30,574 nt of DNA from Duncaniella sp. (GTDB taxonomy: Bacteria; Bacteroidota; Bacteroidia; Bacteroidales; Muribaculaceae): NCBI RefSeq assembly GCF_029054785.1, contig NZ_JAIDEN010000100.1, forward strand, positions 1 through 30,574. The letters run 5' to 3'. This document shows positions 14,929 to 22,964 of the stretch, in pieces (the first letter of the stretch is position 1; each line of letters opens with the position of its first letter). The position numbers were made by a program, and so were the translations under genes. Below the pieces are notes generated by a model, which saw only the letters and a program-made list of their open reading frames with translations, searched no databases and had not been told where the DNA came from.

Positions 14929-16059
14929 ATGCCTGTCAAGATCATCCGAATGGCCACAATCGGGCTTTCGCTCGATCTCTTCTGCCGGGATCTGCTTCGT
15001 GAGCTTTCAGCCGACCATGAAGTAGTGGCCCTCTCATCGCCTGACAGCCATCTTGACTCCCTCGGCAAGCGCGAGGGAGTCAGAACGATCGGAGTCAGAA
15101 TGCAACGGCAGATCGCACCTCTGGCCGACCTCAAAGCCCTCCGGCAGCTGGTCAGAGTCTTCAGGCGCGAACGTCCGCTGATGGTCCACTCGATGACCCC
15201 CAAGGCCGGACTGCTCGGCATGATGGCCGCACGGATTGCCGGAGTGCCTCTGCGGGTACACACCTTCACCGGACTGCTCTTCCCGACAGCCACAGGCGTC
15301 AAAAAACACATACTGAAACTGACCGACCGGCTGACCTGCGCCTGCGCCACCCACATCATCCCCGAAGGCGAGGGTGTGCGCAACGATCTCATTTCAGGAG
15401 GCATAACATCAAAACCCATGCGGGTGCTCGGCTACGGCAATGTCCGTGGCGTGGATCTCGGCCACTTCAGCCCCTCGGAAGCCATCCGGACCTCCGCGGC
15501 GGAACTGCGGCGGAATTTCGGAATCAGCTCTGAAGACATTGTGCTGCTCTACGCCGGACGCGCCGACCGCGACAAGGGTATCAACGAACTGCTCGAAGCC
15601 TTCAGAACCCTCGGTCGCAAGGACGCGCACCTGCTTCTTGCCGGCGACTTCAAAGGCTCTCCCCTCATTCCCTCAGGAATTGAAAATGTCCACATCTCCG
15701 ACGGATGGACCGACGACATCAGGCCGTGGATGAGTGCCGCCGACATCTTCGTCCTCCCAAGCTACCGCGAAGGATTCCCCAACACGGTGCTCGAAGCCGG
15801 TGCCATGAGCCTCCCGGCAATCGTCACCGACATCAACGGCTCACGCGAGATCATCACCGACGGACTCAACGGACTCATAGTGGCCCCGCGCAGCGCCGCC
15901 CCTCTCCGTGAAGCCATGATCCGGCTCATCGACAACCCGGAACTGCGCCGCGAAATGGGCTTACAGGCACGGAAAAACATCGAGCGCAAATTCTCAAAAG
16001 ACTTTGTCACCTCCTGCCTGAAAGAATTTTACAGAACCATCATCCCCACAGCCGAATGA
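14929..16059 (+). CDS. Glycosyltransferase family 4 protein (PglA-like group)
   Basis: A 376-residue GT4 enzyme. The N-terminal domain has MATIGLSLDLFCRDLLREL and the segment VHSMTPKAGLLGMMAARIAGVPLRVHTFTG, which is characteristic of the group that acts on undecaprenyl-diphosphate-linked bacillosamine or similar sugars (PglA-like). The donor domain has YAGRADRDKGINELLEAF, LLAGDF and EX7E (EGFPNTVLE). The stop overlaps the next gene by 4 nt (ATGA). Given a PglC-type initiating enzyme and sugar-modifying genes downstream, this may be the second step of repeat-unit assembly. The specificity is inference. Confidence 0.9.
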   Translation: MPVKIIRMATIGLSLDLFCRDLLRELSADHEVVALSSPDSHLDSLGKREGVRTIGVRMQRQIAPLADLKALRQLVRVFRRERPLMVHSMTPKAGLLGMMAARIAGVPLRVHTFTGLLFPTATGVKKHILKLTDRLTCACATHIIPEGEGVRNDLISGGITSKPMRVLGYGNVRGVDLGHFSPSEAIRTSAAELRRNFGISSEDIVLLYAGRADRDKGINELLEAFRTLGRKDAHLLLAGDFKGSPLIPSGIENVHISDGWTDDIRPWMSAADIFVLPSYREGFPNTVLEAGAMSLPAIVTDINGSREIITDGLNGLIVAPRSAAPLREAMIRLIDNPELRREMGLQARKNIERKFSKDFVTSCLKEFYRTIIPTAE

Positions 16060-16646
16060 CAGGACTCCTCATACGCATCAAACACAGTTTCCCGGCCCTC
16101 TGGCGCGCCGTAGAGTGGGCCAACGGCAAAGCCATGAAACTCCGCTATCCGCGCCTGGGCGAAATCGCCGCCGCAGAAGCCGCCGCGACAGAATGCGGGA
16201 CAGGACGCTTCGCAGTTCTGAGCGAGACGGAACTCCCGCGCCTCCACCGCTTCCTGATCTCACTGCCTGAAGAAAGTCTGGTCCATTTCAACCCCCACGC
16301 CTTCACCCTCCGGACCCTCCGACGCCTCCACAGAAGCGGATCTTTCGTCATGATAGGCGTGTGGGAAGGCGAGAGCCTTGTCGGCTATCACTTTCTGCGC
16401 TGCTTTGCGACCGGGCGCTGCTTCCACGGCCTCGCAGTAGGCCCCGCAGCCCAGGGGCGCGGCATCGGCAGAACCATGTGGGATCTGGGTGCCCGCATAG
16501 CCTCCGGCGCAGGTCTCGCCATGTTCGCAACCATCTCCGAACACAACCTCCCCTCGCTCACCTCCTGCCGCCGAGGCTGCGAAATGACCGTCGCCGACCG
16601 CCTCCCCGGCTCCTACCTCCTCATCCGCTGCACCCCGAAAACCTGA
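16056..16646 (+). CDS. GNAT-family N-acetyltransferase
   Basis: A 196-residue protein with the GNAT acetyl-CoA motif A in LAVGPAAQGRGIGRTMW (about residues 125-141; QGRGIG is the pyrophosphate-binding loop). A strand-helix with ATISEHNLPSL follows, where the Asn is typical of motif B. The N-terminal third is basic and unassigned. Overlap by 4 nt with the GT4 gene indicates coupled expression. Next to aminotransferase and dehydratase genes it is a candidate for N-acetylating the 4-amino sugar, a job done by the hexapeptide-repeat enzyme PglD in Campylobacter; no PglD-like gene is visible here. Substrate unproven. Confidence 0.82.
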   Translation: MTGLLIRIKHSFPALWRAVEWANGKAMKLRYPRLGEIAAAEAAATECGTGRFAVLSETELPRLHRFLISLPEESLVHFNPHAFTLRTLRRLHRSGSFVMIGVWEGESLVGYHFLRCFATGRCFHGLAVGPAAQGRGIGRTMWDLGARIASGAGLAMFATISEHNLPSLTSCRRGCEMTVADRLPGSYLLIRCTPKT

Positions 16647-16760
16647 ACCAACAGCCAGCACAATCAGAATCGGTCCGCAATAAACATCTTCCTAATATTT
16701 GACATATTCTTTCCATTTCTTCCATTTTACAGACAGCGGGGAATTTTTATGTTAAATCTT

Positions 16761-16791
16761 TTTGTCGGATTTTTGGAATTTTGTATTTTTG
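16761..16791 (+). promoter_or_regulatory. Consensus Bacteroidota promoter (-33 and -7)
   Basis: TTTG at 16761-16764 is followed after 19 nt by TATTTTTG at 16784-16791, an excellent fit to the primary sigma factor consensus TTTG-N19-TAnnTTTG. Transcription should begin near 16798, giving a leader of about 136 nt before the sugar transferase start. Confidence 0.8.
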
Positions 16792-16798
16792 TGGACTC

Positions 16799-16880
16799 GG
16801 ATGAATTGTCCTACCGACTTGAATTATCTTAAAAGCAAACCGGCTGTCAACAAATTCTCATATAACATCTTAATTCATCC
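16799..16880 (+). promoter_or_regulatory. Long-range stem in the leader of the sugar transferase operon
   Basis: GGATGAATT (16799-16807), at the predicted 5' end of the transcript, is exactly complementary to AATTCATCC (16872-16880). This 9-bp stem would enclose 64 nt and leave about 50 nt before the TTG start. It could influence transcript stability or attenuation. Confidence 0.45.
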
Positions 16881-16933
16881 CTGAGTTTTTGATAGTATAA
16901 GCGATTCTTCTATAAAACACAGTTATTACAACC

Positions 16934-17614
16934 TTGCTGACAAAAGAAATATTTGACCGCCTGGCAGGCATTTTAGGCCTTGTCGTATCCTTTCCCGTCA
17001 TTCTGCTGACAGGAATAGCGATCGCAATCGTCATGCCCGGCGCTCCGGTTCTTTTCCGCCAGAAACGCGTGGGCAAGGACGGCAGACTCTTCACTCTGGT
17101 CAAATTCCGCACCATGACACCCTCCCACGGAGGATCATCGGTCAGTGTGGCAGGCGAAAGCCGCATCACTCCGTTGGGCGCAGTGTTGCGCCGATGGAAA
17201 ATCGACGAGTTGCCCGAACTGTGGAATGTCGTCAAAGGCGACATGAGTTTCGTCGGTCCCAGGCCGGATGTCCCCGGCTATGCCGACTGTCTCAGCGGCG
17301 ACGAGCGCCGGATCCTCAGCCTGAAACCAGGCATCACCGGCCCCGCCACGCTCCGCTACCGCCGCGAAGAAGAACTGCTCGCGCTCCAGGAAGATCCGCA
17401 GGCCTACAACGACCGCGTCATCTATCCCGACAAAGTCCGCCTCAACCTCGCATATCTCGACAGCCGTACCTTCGGCCTCGACATGCGCATCATACTCTCC
17501 ACCGCTCTCCCCTCTCTCCAGCAACGCCTCCTTCCTCAGACACTTCAGGCCATCACGCCCGAATCAACAGACAAAACCAGGACCACACAATCAGTAAACA
17601 TATATGCAAGCTAA
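16934..17614 (+). CDS. PglC-type undecaprenyl-phosphate sugar-1-phosphate transferase
   Basis: Starts repeat-unit synthesis by moving a sugar phosphate from a UDP-sugar to undecaprenyl phosphate at the inner membrane. The 226 residues match the small monotopic family, without the N-terminal domain of the WbaP type. There is one hydrophobic re-entrant segment at about 10-34, then FRQKRVGKDGRLFTLVKFRTM (41-61). The catalytic Asp-Glu pair is at 91-92 within KIDELPELWNV, and KGDMSFVGPRP at 101-111 and PGITGPA follow. The start is TTG at 16934, the only suitable codon before the membrane segment. It overlaps the aminotransferase gene by 11 nt. A 4-amino sugar is the likely substrate by context. 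Confidence 0.92.
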   Translation: MLTKEIFDRLAGILGLVVSFPVILLTGIAIAIVMPGAPVLFRQKRVGKDGRLFTLVKFRTMTPSHGGSSVSVAGESRITPLGAVLRRWKIDELPELWNVVKGDMSFVGPRPDVPGYADCLSGDERRILSLKPGITGPATLRYRREEELLALQEDPQAYNDRVIYPDKVRLNLAYLDSRTFGLDMRIILSTALPSLQQRLLPQTLQAITPESTDKTRTTQSVNIYAS

Positions 17615-18767
17615 AAAAATCCACCTCTGCCTCGCCCACATGAGCGGCGCCGAACAGCGCTTTATCGACGAAGCCTTCGCCGACAGCTGGGTTGTGCCCT
17701 TAGGCCCCAACGTGGACGGCTTCGAGGAAGATCTGAAAAAATTCATCATCAATCCCGACCCTCAGTCGGAAGGAAAAGAAATAGCCGCCCTCTCGGCAGG
17801 GACGGCAGCCATACACCTGGCCCTCGTGCTCCTCGGAGTAGGTCACGGCGACGAAGTCATCTGCCAGAGCTTCACATTCGCCGCCTCGGCCAACCCCGTG
17901 ACCTATCAGGGAGCAAGCCCCGTGTTCGTCGACAGCGAGCCGGAATCATGGAACATGGACCCCGAACTCCTTGACGAGGCCATAGCCGACCGCAAAGCAA
18001 AGACCGGACGCCTCCCGAAAGCCATCATCGCCGTCCACCTCTACGGCATGCCCGCCCGGATGGACCGCATCCGCGCCGTGGCCGACAAATGGGGCATTCC
18101 CGTTGTCGAGGACGCAGCCGAAGCCCTCGGCTCAAAATATCAGGGACGCAACTGCGGCACTTTCGGCCACTTCGGCATCCTCAGTTTCAACGGCAACAAG
18201 ATGATCACCACCTCCGGCGGAGGCGCCCTGATCTGCCCCGACGCCGAAAGCAAAAAAAGAGCCCTTTTCTTCGCAACACAGGCCCGCGAGCCTTTCCCAT
18301 ATTACCAGCATGAGCACATTGGCTACAACTACCGCCTGAGCAACATCTGCGCGGGCATCGGTCGCGGCCAGATGACGATCCTCGACGAGCACATTGCCCA
18401 TCACCGCCGCCTCGCCGCCCTCTATCAGGAACTGTTCGCCTCAGTCCCTGGGATCACATACCACGCCAATCCCTCTGCCGAAAGCGACAGCAACTACTGG
18501 CTGAGCACCATCGAGATCGACCCTGAACTGACCGGAAAGACCCCTGAGGATGTCCGCCTCCACCTTGCGGCCCTCAACGTCGAGACCCGTCCGCTCTGGA
18601 AGCCGATGCACCTCCAGCCGATCTTCGCCGATGCACCGGCATACGTCAACGGCGTCAGCGAGCATCTCTTCAGACGCGGACTTTGCCTCCCCTCCGGACC
18701 ATGCGTCAGCGAAGAGGATATCCGCATGATCGTCAGCGAGATCGCCTCTGTCTGTCAAAACAAATGA
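17604..18767 (+). CDS. DegT/DnrJ/EryC1/StrS-family sugar aminotransferase
   Basis: PLP enzyme that converts a UDP-4-keto-6-deoxy sugar to the 4-amino sugar with glutamate as usual donor. Its 387 residues fit PglE/WecE-type enzymes. The stretch SAGTAAIHLAL forms the phosphate cup, VVEDAAEALGS holds the PLP-ring Asp170, and SFNGNKMITTSGGG holds the internal aldimine Lys199. NYRLSNICAGIGRGQ is also typical. It lies between the initiating transferase and the dehydratase that would supply its substrate. Assignment to UDP-bacillosamine-type synthesis is by context; other 4-amino sugars are possible. Confidence 0.92.
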   Translation: MQAKKIHLCLAHMSGAEQRFIDEAFADSWVVPLGPNVDGFEEDLKKFIINPDPQSEGKEIAALSAGTAAIHLALVLLGVGHGDEVICQSFTFAASANPVTYQGASPVFVDSEPESWNMDPELLDEAIADRKAKTGRLPKAIIAVHLYGMPARMDRIRAVADKWGIPVVEDAAEALGSKYQGRNCGTFGHFGILSFNGNKMITTSGGGALICPDAESKKRALFFATQAREPFPYYQHEHIGYNYRLSNICAGIGRGQMTILDEHIAHHRRLAALYQELFASVPGITYHANPSAESDSNYWLSTIEIDPELTGKTPEDVRLHLAALNVETRPLWKPMHLQPIFADAPAYVNGVSEHLFRRGLCLPSGPCVSEEDIRMIVSEIASVCQNK

Positions 18768-18809
18768 CCTGAAACCATAACCCTCTCATAGTATATCCAA
18801 TATTTTAAC

Positions 18810-20489
18810 GTGTACCGGACACTGCTGACAAGAGAACTTTCGCGCCACAATCTGTCAAGATGGATTGTGCTGCTTCTCGACTGCTCGATGGTTTATCTGT
18901 CGGGGCTCCTGGCGTGTGTAATCAACCTCGGCCTGGCCAACACTGTCATCAATCTCGGTCACATCCTCCAGACACACCTCATCTACCTCAGCCCCTTTGC
19001 GGCAGGATTCCTCCTGTGCAGGACCTACCGCAACATCTTCCGTCGCACCTCGGCAGCCGATCTGGTCAGAGTGTGTGCGGCACTGGTCTTCGGTGCGGCT
19101 ACAATCATGTTCATCCGCATCTTCCTCCACGCCGACAGCATTCTCTTCGCCGTGCGTCTGCGCGACCTGGCAATCCAGTCACTCCTCTCTGTCACAACCA
19201 TCTGCGGAATGCGTGTAAGCGTCAAGACGGTCTATGACCTTTATCTGCGCTACACAACTACCGGAGGTGCCTACGGATACAGCGACCGTCAGCTGATCGA
19301 CCTCGAAATGGCCGACCTGCTTGACCGCAACCCGATCCAGGTCGACATGAGCGAGATCCGCGCCAAGCTCTCCGGAAAGCGTATCCTCGTCACTGGAGCC
19401 GCCGGAAGCATCGGCAGCGAACTCTCGCTTCAGATCGCCTCCCTCAGACCGCAGAAACTGATCCTTGTTGATCAGGCCGAATCTCCGCTCCACAACCTGC
19501 GCCTTGAGATCGAGCGCCTCTACCCTGAAACAGACTGCCTCTACATTGTAGCCGACGTCTGCAACGGCACATGCATGGAGCGCATCTTCGCCCAGGAAAG
19601 CCCCGAAACAGTCTTTCACGCAGCGGCCTACAAACATGTGCCGCTGATGGAGGAAAATCCGGTCGAGAGTGTGCTCAACAACGTCGGAAGCACCCGTCTG
19701 CTCGCCGATCTCGCCGTCAGCTACAAGGCCGACAGGTTCATTCTTGTCAGCACCGACAAAGCCGTCAACCCGACCAACGTCATGGGCTGCTCGAAACGCA
19801 TCTGCGAAATGTATTGCCAGAGCATTTCGAGTTCACAGCCCGGAGGCTGCCGCTTCATCACCACCCGTTTCGGCAACGTGCTCGGCTCGCAAGGATCGGT
19901 CATCCCCCTCTTCCGCAACCAGATACGCCGTGGAGGCCCCGTAATGGTCACCCATCCCGACATCATACGCTACTTCATGCTCATCCCCGAAGCCTGCGCC
20001 CTGGTGCTCGAAGCCGCCATCCTCGGAAAGGGAGGCGAGATCTTCGCCTTCGACATGGGCAAACCGGTCAGGATCGTAGACCTCGTCCGCCGTATGATAG
20101 CCCTGAGCGGACGCTTCGACGTAAAGATACAATACTGCGGACTGCGACCCGGCGAAAAGCTCTACGAAGAACTTCTCACCGACAAAGAACAGGTCATCCC
20201 CTCCGGCCATCCGAAAATCAAGATTGCAAAAGTAGCGCCATGTGACCATCGCCGTGTGACAGCCCAGGTCAACGAACTCCTCGCCACAGCCCGTACCTTC
20301 GACGCCGAAGCGACGGTCAGGTCAATGAAGCGCATGGTGCCCGAATACATCTCCAACAACTCTCCCTATTCAGCCCTCGACTCCTCGGCTCACGGCCCGG
20401 AATCCTCTCTGAGAGTAGCTCCCGAACCGACTCCCGACATATATCATACAGCATATCATACCAAACCTGAAATCCAACCTATCGCATAA
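18810..20489 (+). CDS. PglF/FlaA1-type UDP-sugar 4,6-dehydratase lacking the middle domain
   Basis: Membrane-anchored SDR enzyme expected to convert UDP-GlcNAc (or a similar sugar) to a 4-keto-6-deoxy product. Four hydrophobic segments lie within residues 17-150. The dehydratase domain begins with KRILVTGAAGSIGSE (TGxxGxxG from Thr195), followed by AAYKHVPLME and STDKAVNPTN (Thr315-Asp316-Lys317). The catalytic YxxxK is replaced by MxxxK (Met325, Lys329), as is usual in this family. At 559 residues it is about 80-100 shorter than common relatives: the CoA-binding-like Rossmann domain normally found between membrane helices and dehydratase is absent, and a short stretch (about 150-170) leads straight into DLLDRNPIQVD. 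The start is GTG at 18810. The OmpA-like gene starts 5 nt after the stop. Confidence 0.9.
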   Translation: MYRTLLTRELSRHNLSRWIVLLLDCSMVYLSGLLACVINLGLANTVINLGHILQTHLIYLSPFAAGFLLCRTYRNIFRRTSAADLVRVCAALVFGAATIMFIRIFLHADSILFAVRLRDLAIQSLLSVTTICGMRVSVKTVYDLYLRYTTTGGAYGYSDRQLIDLEMADLLDRNPIQVDMSEIRAKLSGKRILVTGAAGSIGSELSLQIASLRPQKLILVDQAESPLHNLRLEIERLYPETDCLYIVADVCNGTCMERIFAQESPETVFHAAAYKHVPLMEENPVESVLNNVGSTRLLADLAVSYKADRFILVSTDKAVNPTNVMGCSKRICEMYCQSISSSQPGGCRFITTRFGNVLGSQGSVIPLFRNQIRRGGPVMVTHPDIIRYFMLIPEACALVLEAAILGKGGEIFAFDMGKPVRIVDLVRRMIALSGRFDVKIQYCGLRPGEKLYEELLTDKEQVIPSGHPKIKIAKVAPCDHRRVTAQVNELLATARTFDAEATVRSMKRMVPEYISNNSPYSALDSSAHGPESSLRVAPEPTPDIYHTAYHTKPEIQPIA

Positions 20490-20493
20490 AGCT

Positions 20494-22371
20494 ATGTACC
20501 TTCTCAAGACTTTGAAACGTTTGTTCCTACCTGCCTTATCACTGGCGGCGCTCGGCATGGCCTCCTCAGCCGTAGCCCAGACGCCATCCTCCTATGAGGA
20601 CTTTGACCGCCAGTACAAAGACTACCGCACAGTCTTCTCAGACACAACCGAAACAAATCTGCCCACCCGCACCGAAGTTGTCAAGGAAACCAACCAGCCT
20701 TTCGGCGTTGTCACCAACAAATTCGGCAAAAACTGGTTTGTGTTCGCCACAGCCGGCGCCCACTCCTTCCGCGGCGACTATTCGGGCCTCGGCAAATTCG
20801 GAGGCACCATCTCGCCTGACTTCGGAATCGGTGTCGGCAAATGGTTCACCCCCGGTATCGGTGTCAAACTTGAATTCATCCGTTCCGATTCCGAGGGCTA
20901 CACCGAATATATGACCGGCCACTACGGCTACGGCAAGATCCTCTTTACCTCCGACGGAACTCCCTACCGCAAGATGAGAACCCGCTGGTGGGACATCGGC
21001 GCAAGCGTCATCTTCAACCTCTCGCGCCTCATCCTCGGCTATGAAGGCGCCGACAGCCCAAAACTCATGAACCAGTTCATGCTCAACGCCGGTATCGGCG
21101 GAGTCCACCACATGGGCTACGGCCACTCCCACGGCTCTGACAACGAACTCAGCACACACGTAGAACTCCAGTACAGCCGCTTCTTCACCCGCTCGAAGCG
21201 CTTCTCGCTCGACTTCAAACTCCGCGCCCTCCTCTATCAGACCAACTTCGATCTCGAATACGGTCAGGCCAACCACGCCGCCAACAAATGGGACTCCAAC
21301 CTCGGCGCCGACCTTGGCTTCACCTTCTATCTCGGCTCCAAGCGCGCCCGCAACTGGCGCATGGGTGCCACCCACACCTACACACGCGACTATCGCGAAC
21401 GCCAGATCCGCGAAGTCCGCGTCAAGGAGGGAGATCCCGCCAAGTTCACCGAGATCACCTTCTATGTCTTCTATCCCAACAACTACTCAGGCCGCAACGA
21501 TGCCCCGACAATCGCATCCAGCTCGGTCAACGCCATCGACTACCTGACCGGCGGTATCTACACCCAGCGCCGCTTCGCTGACAACGGCGACGTTGCCTCG
21601 CGTCTCGTTGCCGGACACCCCCTCAAGGGACTCCCGACCGAAGACCTCCCGACCGAACCCGCCGACCGCGACTTCGCCATCACCTCGGTGCCCCGCGGCT
21701 ATGAAATGGGCGAAGGCCCCATCTCACTCAGCCTCGCACCCGCCGACATGTCACAGTTCCGTCAGAGCGCCGGCTACTACTACGCCCCGATCTACGGCGA
21801 CCAGCACCTCTGGCACTACCGTATCGACGATGCCACACGCTCCCAGAAACTCCTGAGCGAGGACAACTACTACGAGACTCAGACCTTCGGCCTCAACGCC
21901 CACAACGGTCTTGAAACCATCCGTGAATACTTCGACATCGACCGCGGCGAATATCTCGTCAGCCTCGCCGACATCTATGCAGCCGTCAACTCCAACACCG
22001 GCCACATCGCGCAGCACACCGATTCGGAGACCGTCGATGACATCCGCAACATCATCGAAAACGGCGTCATCACCGCCATCCTCGTCGAAGGCCTCGCAAC
22101 AAGCCAGGACAACTTCACCGGACCCGATGCCAAGCAGGTCGGTCTTGACCGTAACACGACCCTCTCTGACAACCGCGCCACAACCGTGCTCAACTGGCTG
22201 CGCGAATCAGGCAAATTCAACAATGTGGACTCCAAGACCTATCGCGTCAACTCCTTCAAGAACGCCGTCCGCGGCATCGGTCGCGTAGACGATCCCTCGA
22301 CCCGCGGTCTCGAAGCCAAGATGAACCGCTGTGTGAAAGTCCACCTGCAATACATCCTCCCGCAGAAATAG
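20494..22371 (+). CDS. Outer-membrane beta-barrel protein with OmpA-like C-terminus
   Basis: A 625-residue protein with a signal peptide (1-28, ending SAVAQ). Residues about 65-290 have the alternating pattern, aromatic girdles and short turns of an outer-membrane barrel (for example WFVFATAGAHSFRGDY and ADLGFTFYLG). The C-terminal part (about 545-620) has LDRNTTLSDNRATTVLNWL and NRCVKVHL, matching the NxxLSxxRAxxV and NRRVxV signatures of OmpA-like peptidoglycan-binding domains. Residues about 330-540 between them are unusual and rich in Tyr and Asp; the start of this part (ITFYVFYPNNYSG) looks like the first strand of an OmpA domain that has been split by an insertion. It lies 5 nt after the dehydratase gene and ends the operon. 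A role in anchoring or exporting the polymer is inference. Confidence 0.75.
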   Translation: MYLLKTLKRLFLPALSLAALGMASSAVAQTPSSYEDFDRQYKDYRTVFSDTTETNLPTRTEVVKETNQPFGVVTNKFGKNWFVFATAGAHSFRGDYSGLGKFGGTISPDFGIGVGKWFTPGIGVKLEFIRSDSEGYTEYMTGHYGYGKILFTSDGTPYRKMRTRWWDIGASVIFNLSRLILGYEGADSPKLMNQFMLNAGIGGVHHMGYGHSHGSDNELSTHVELQYSRFFTRSKRFSLDFKLRALLYQTNFDLEYGQANHAANKWDSNLGADLGFTFYLGSKRARNWRMGATHTYTRDYRERQIREVRVKEGDPAKFTEITFYVFYPNNYSGRNDAPTIASSSVNAIDYLTGGIYTQRRFADNGDVASRLVAGHPLKGLPTEDLPTEPADRDFAITSVPRGYEMGEGPISLSLAPADMSQFRQSAGYYYAPIYGDQHLWHYRIDDATRSQKLLSEDNYYETQTFGLNAHNGLETIREYFDIDRGEYLVSLADIYAAVNSNTGHIAQHTDSETVDDIRNIIENGVITAILVEGLATSQDNFTGPDAKQVGLDRNTTLSDNRATTVLNWLRESGKFNNVDSKTYRVNSFKNAVRGIGRVDDPSTRGLEAKMNRCVKVHLQYILPQK

Positions 22372-22445
22372 GAGGATGTAAACCGCCCCCTCTGCTATCC
22401 CTCCCCGAAAGCAAAACAGCAGTCTGATAAAATAAAGAAGTTACA

Positions 22446-22496
22446 AAAGCAGAATATCCGGACGCGGCGCCAAGCCACATCCGGATATTCTGCTTT
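22446..22496 (-). terminator. Bidirectional intrinsic terminator between convergent operons
   Basis: A perfect 17-bp stem pairs 22446-22462 with 22480-22496 across a 17-nt GC-rich loop. It lies 74 nt after the OmpA-like stop and 55 nt past the DUF4834 stop on the other strand. On the minus strand it is followed by a T-rich stretch (TTGTAACTTCTTTA), on the plus strand by TATCTTATTTATA. An 11-nt tandem duplication, TTTATATCTGT, follows at 22503-22524. Confidence 0.85.
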
Positions 22497-22551
22497 ATCT
22501 TATTTATATCTGTTTTATATCTGTCTGCTCTCTTCTCCGGAAACGCCGCTA

Positions 22552-22911
22552 TCAGCGGATCTCCTCCCAGTCGGCATCGCTGACCTGAGGTTCGCGGGGA
22601 GTGTAGGAGCGGTCGCTGTTTTCAGCCTTCTCAGAAGCCTTGAAATCAGTCTTCACATCAACTTCTTCAAACTCCACATACTCGCCGTCCTCGCGGCTGA
22701 AAATCTTCTTTTTCGGCTGCTGACGCCGCTGCGAAGTCTGCTGCCCGAACGGAGAGGCACCCTGGCGGAAACCCGCCTGTCCTCCGAAGGCCTGATTGAA
22801 CATGTCGTTGACCTTCTCGGTATATTTCCGCCGGGCATAACTCAGCAGAAGCGGCTTCACAAGAAGCCACACCAGATACAGGATCAGTATTGTTCCAAAA
22901 AATTCTAACAT
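22552..22911 (-). CDS. DUF4834-family small membrane protein
   Basis: A 119-residue protein with a single N-terminal transmembrane helix (about 4-27), followed by a short basic juxtamembrane region (ARRKY) and a polar, Gln-rich, probably disordered tail rich in charged residues. It resembles the DUF4834 family of Bacteroidota by the short TM segment, the KxFSxxDGEYVxFEE-like stretch near 73-86 and the acidic C-terminus. Function unknown. It is the last gene of the psd-pssA operon, 53 nt downstream of pssA. A link to phospholipid synthesis is suggested only by position. Confidence 0.75.
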   Translation of the reverse strand: MLEFFGTILILYLVWLLVKPLLLSYARRKYTEKVNDMFNQAFGGQAGFRQGASPFGQQTSQRRQQPKKKIFSREDGEYVEFEEVDVKTDFKASEKAENSDRSYTPREPQVSDADWEEIR

Positions 22912-22964
22912 TGTCGGAAAATAATCTCTAAAAGAGTGTTTTTAATAGTGTAATGCCGCCCGGC

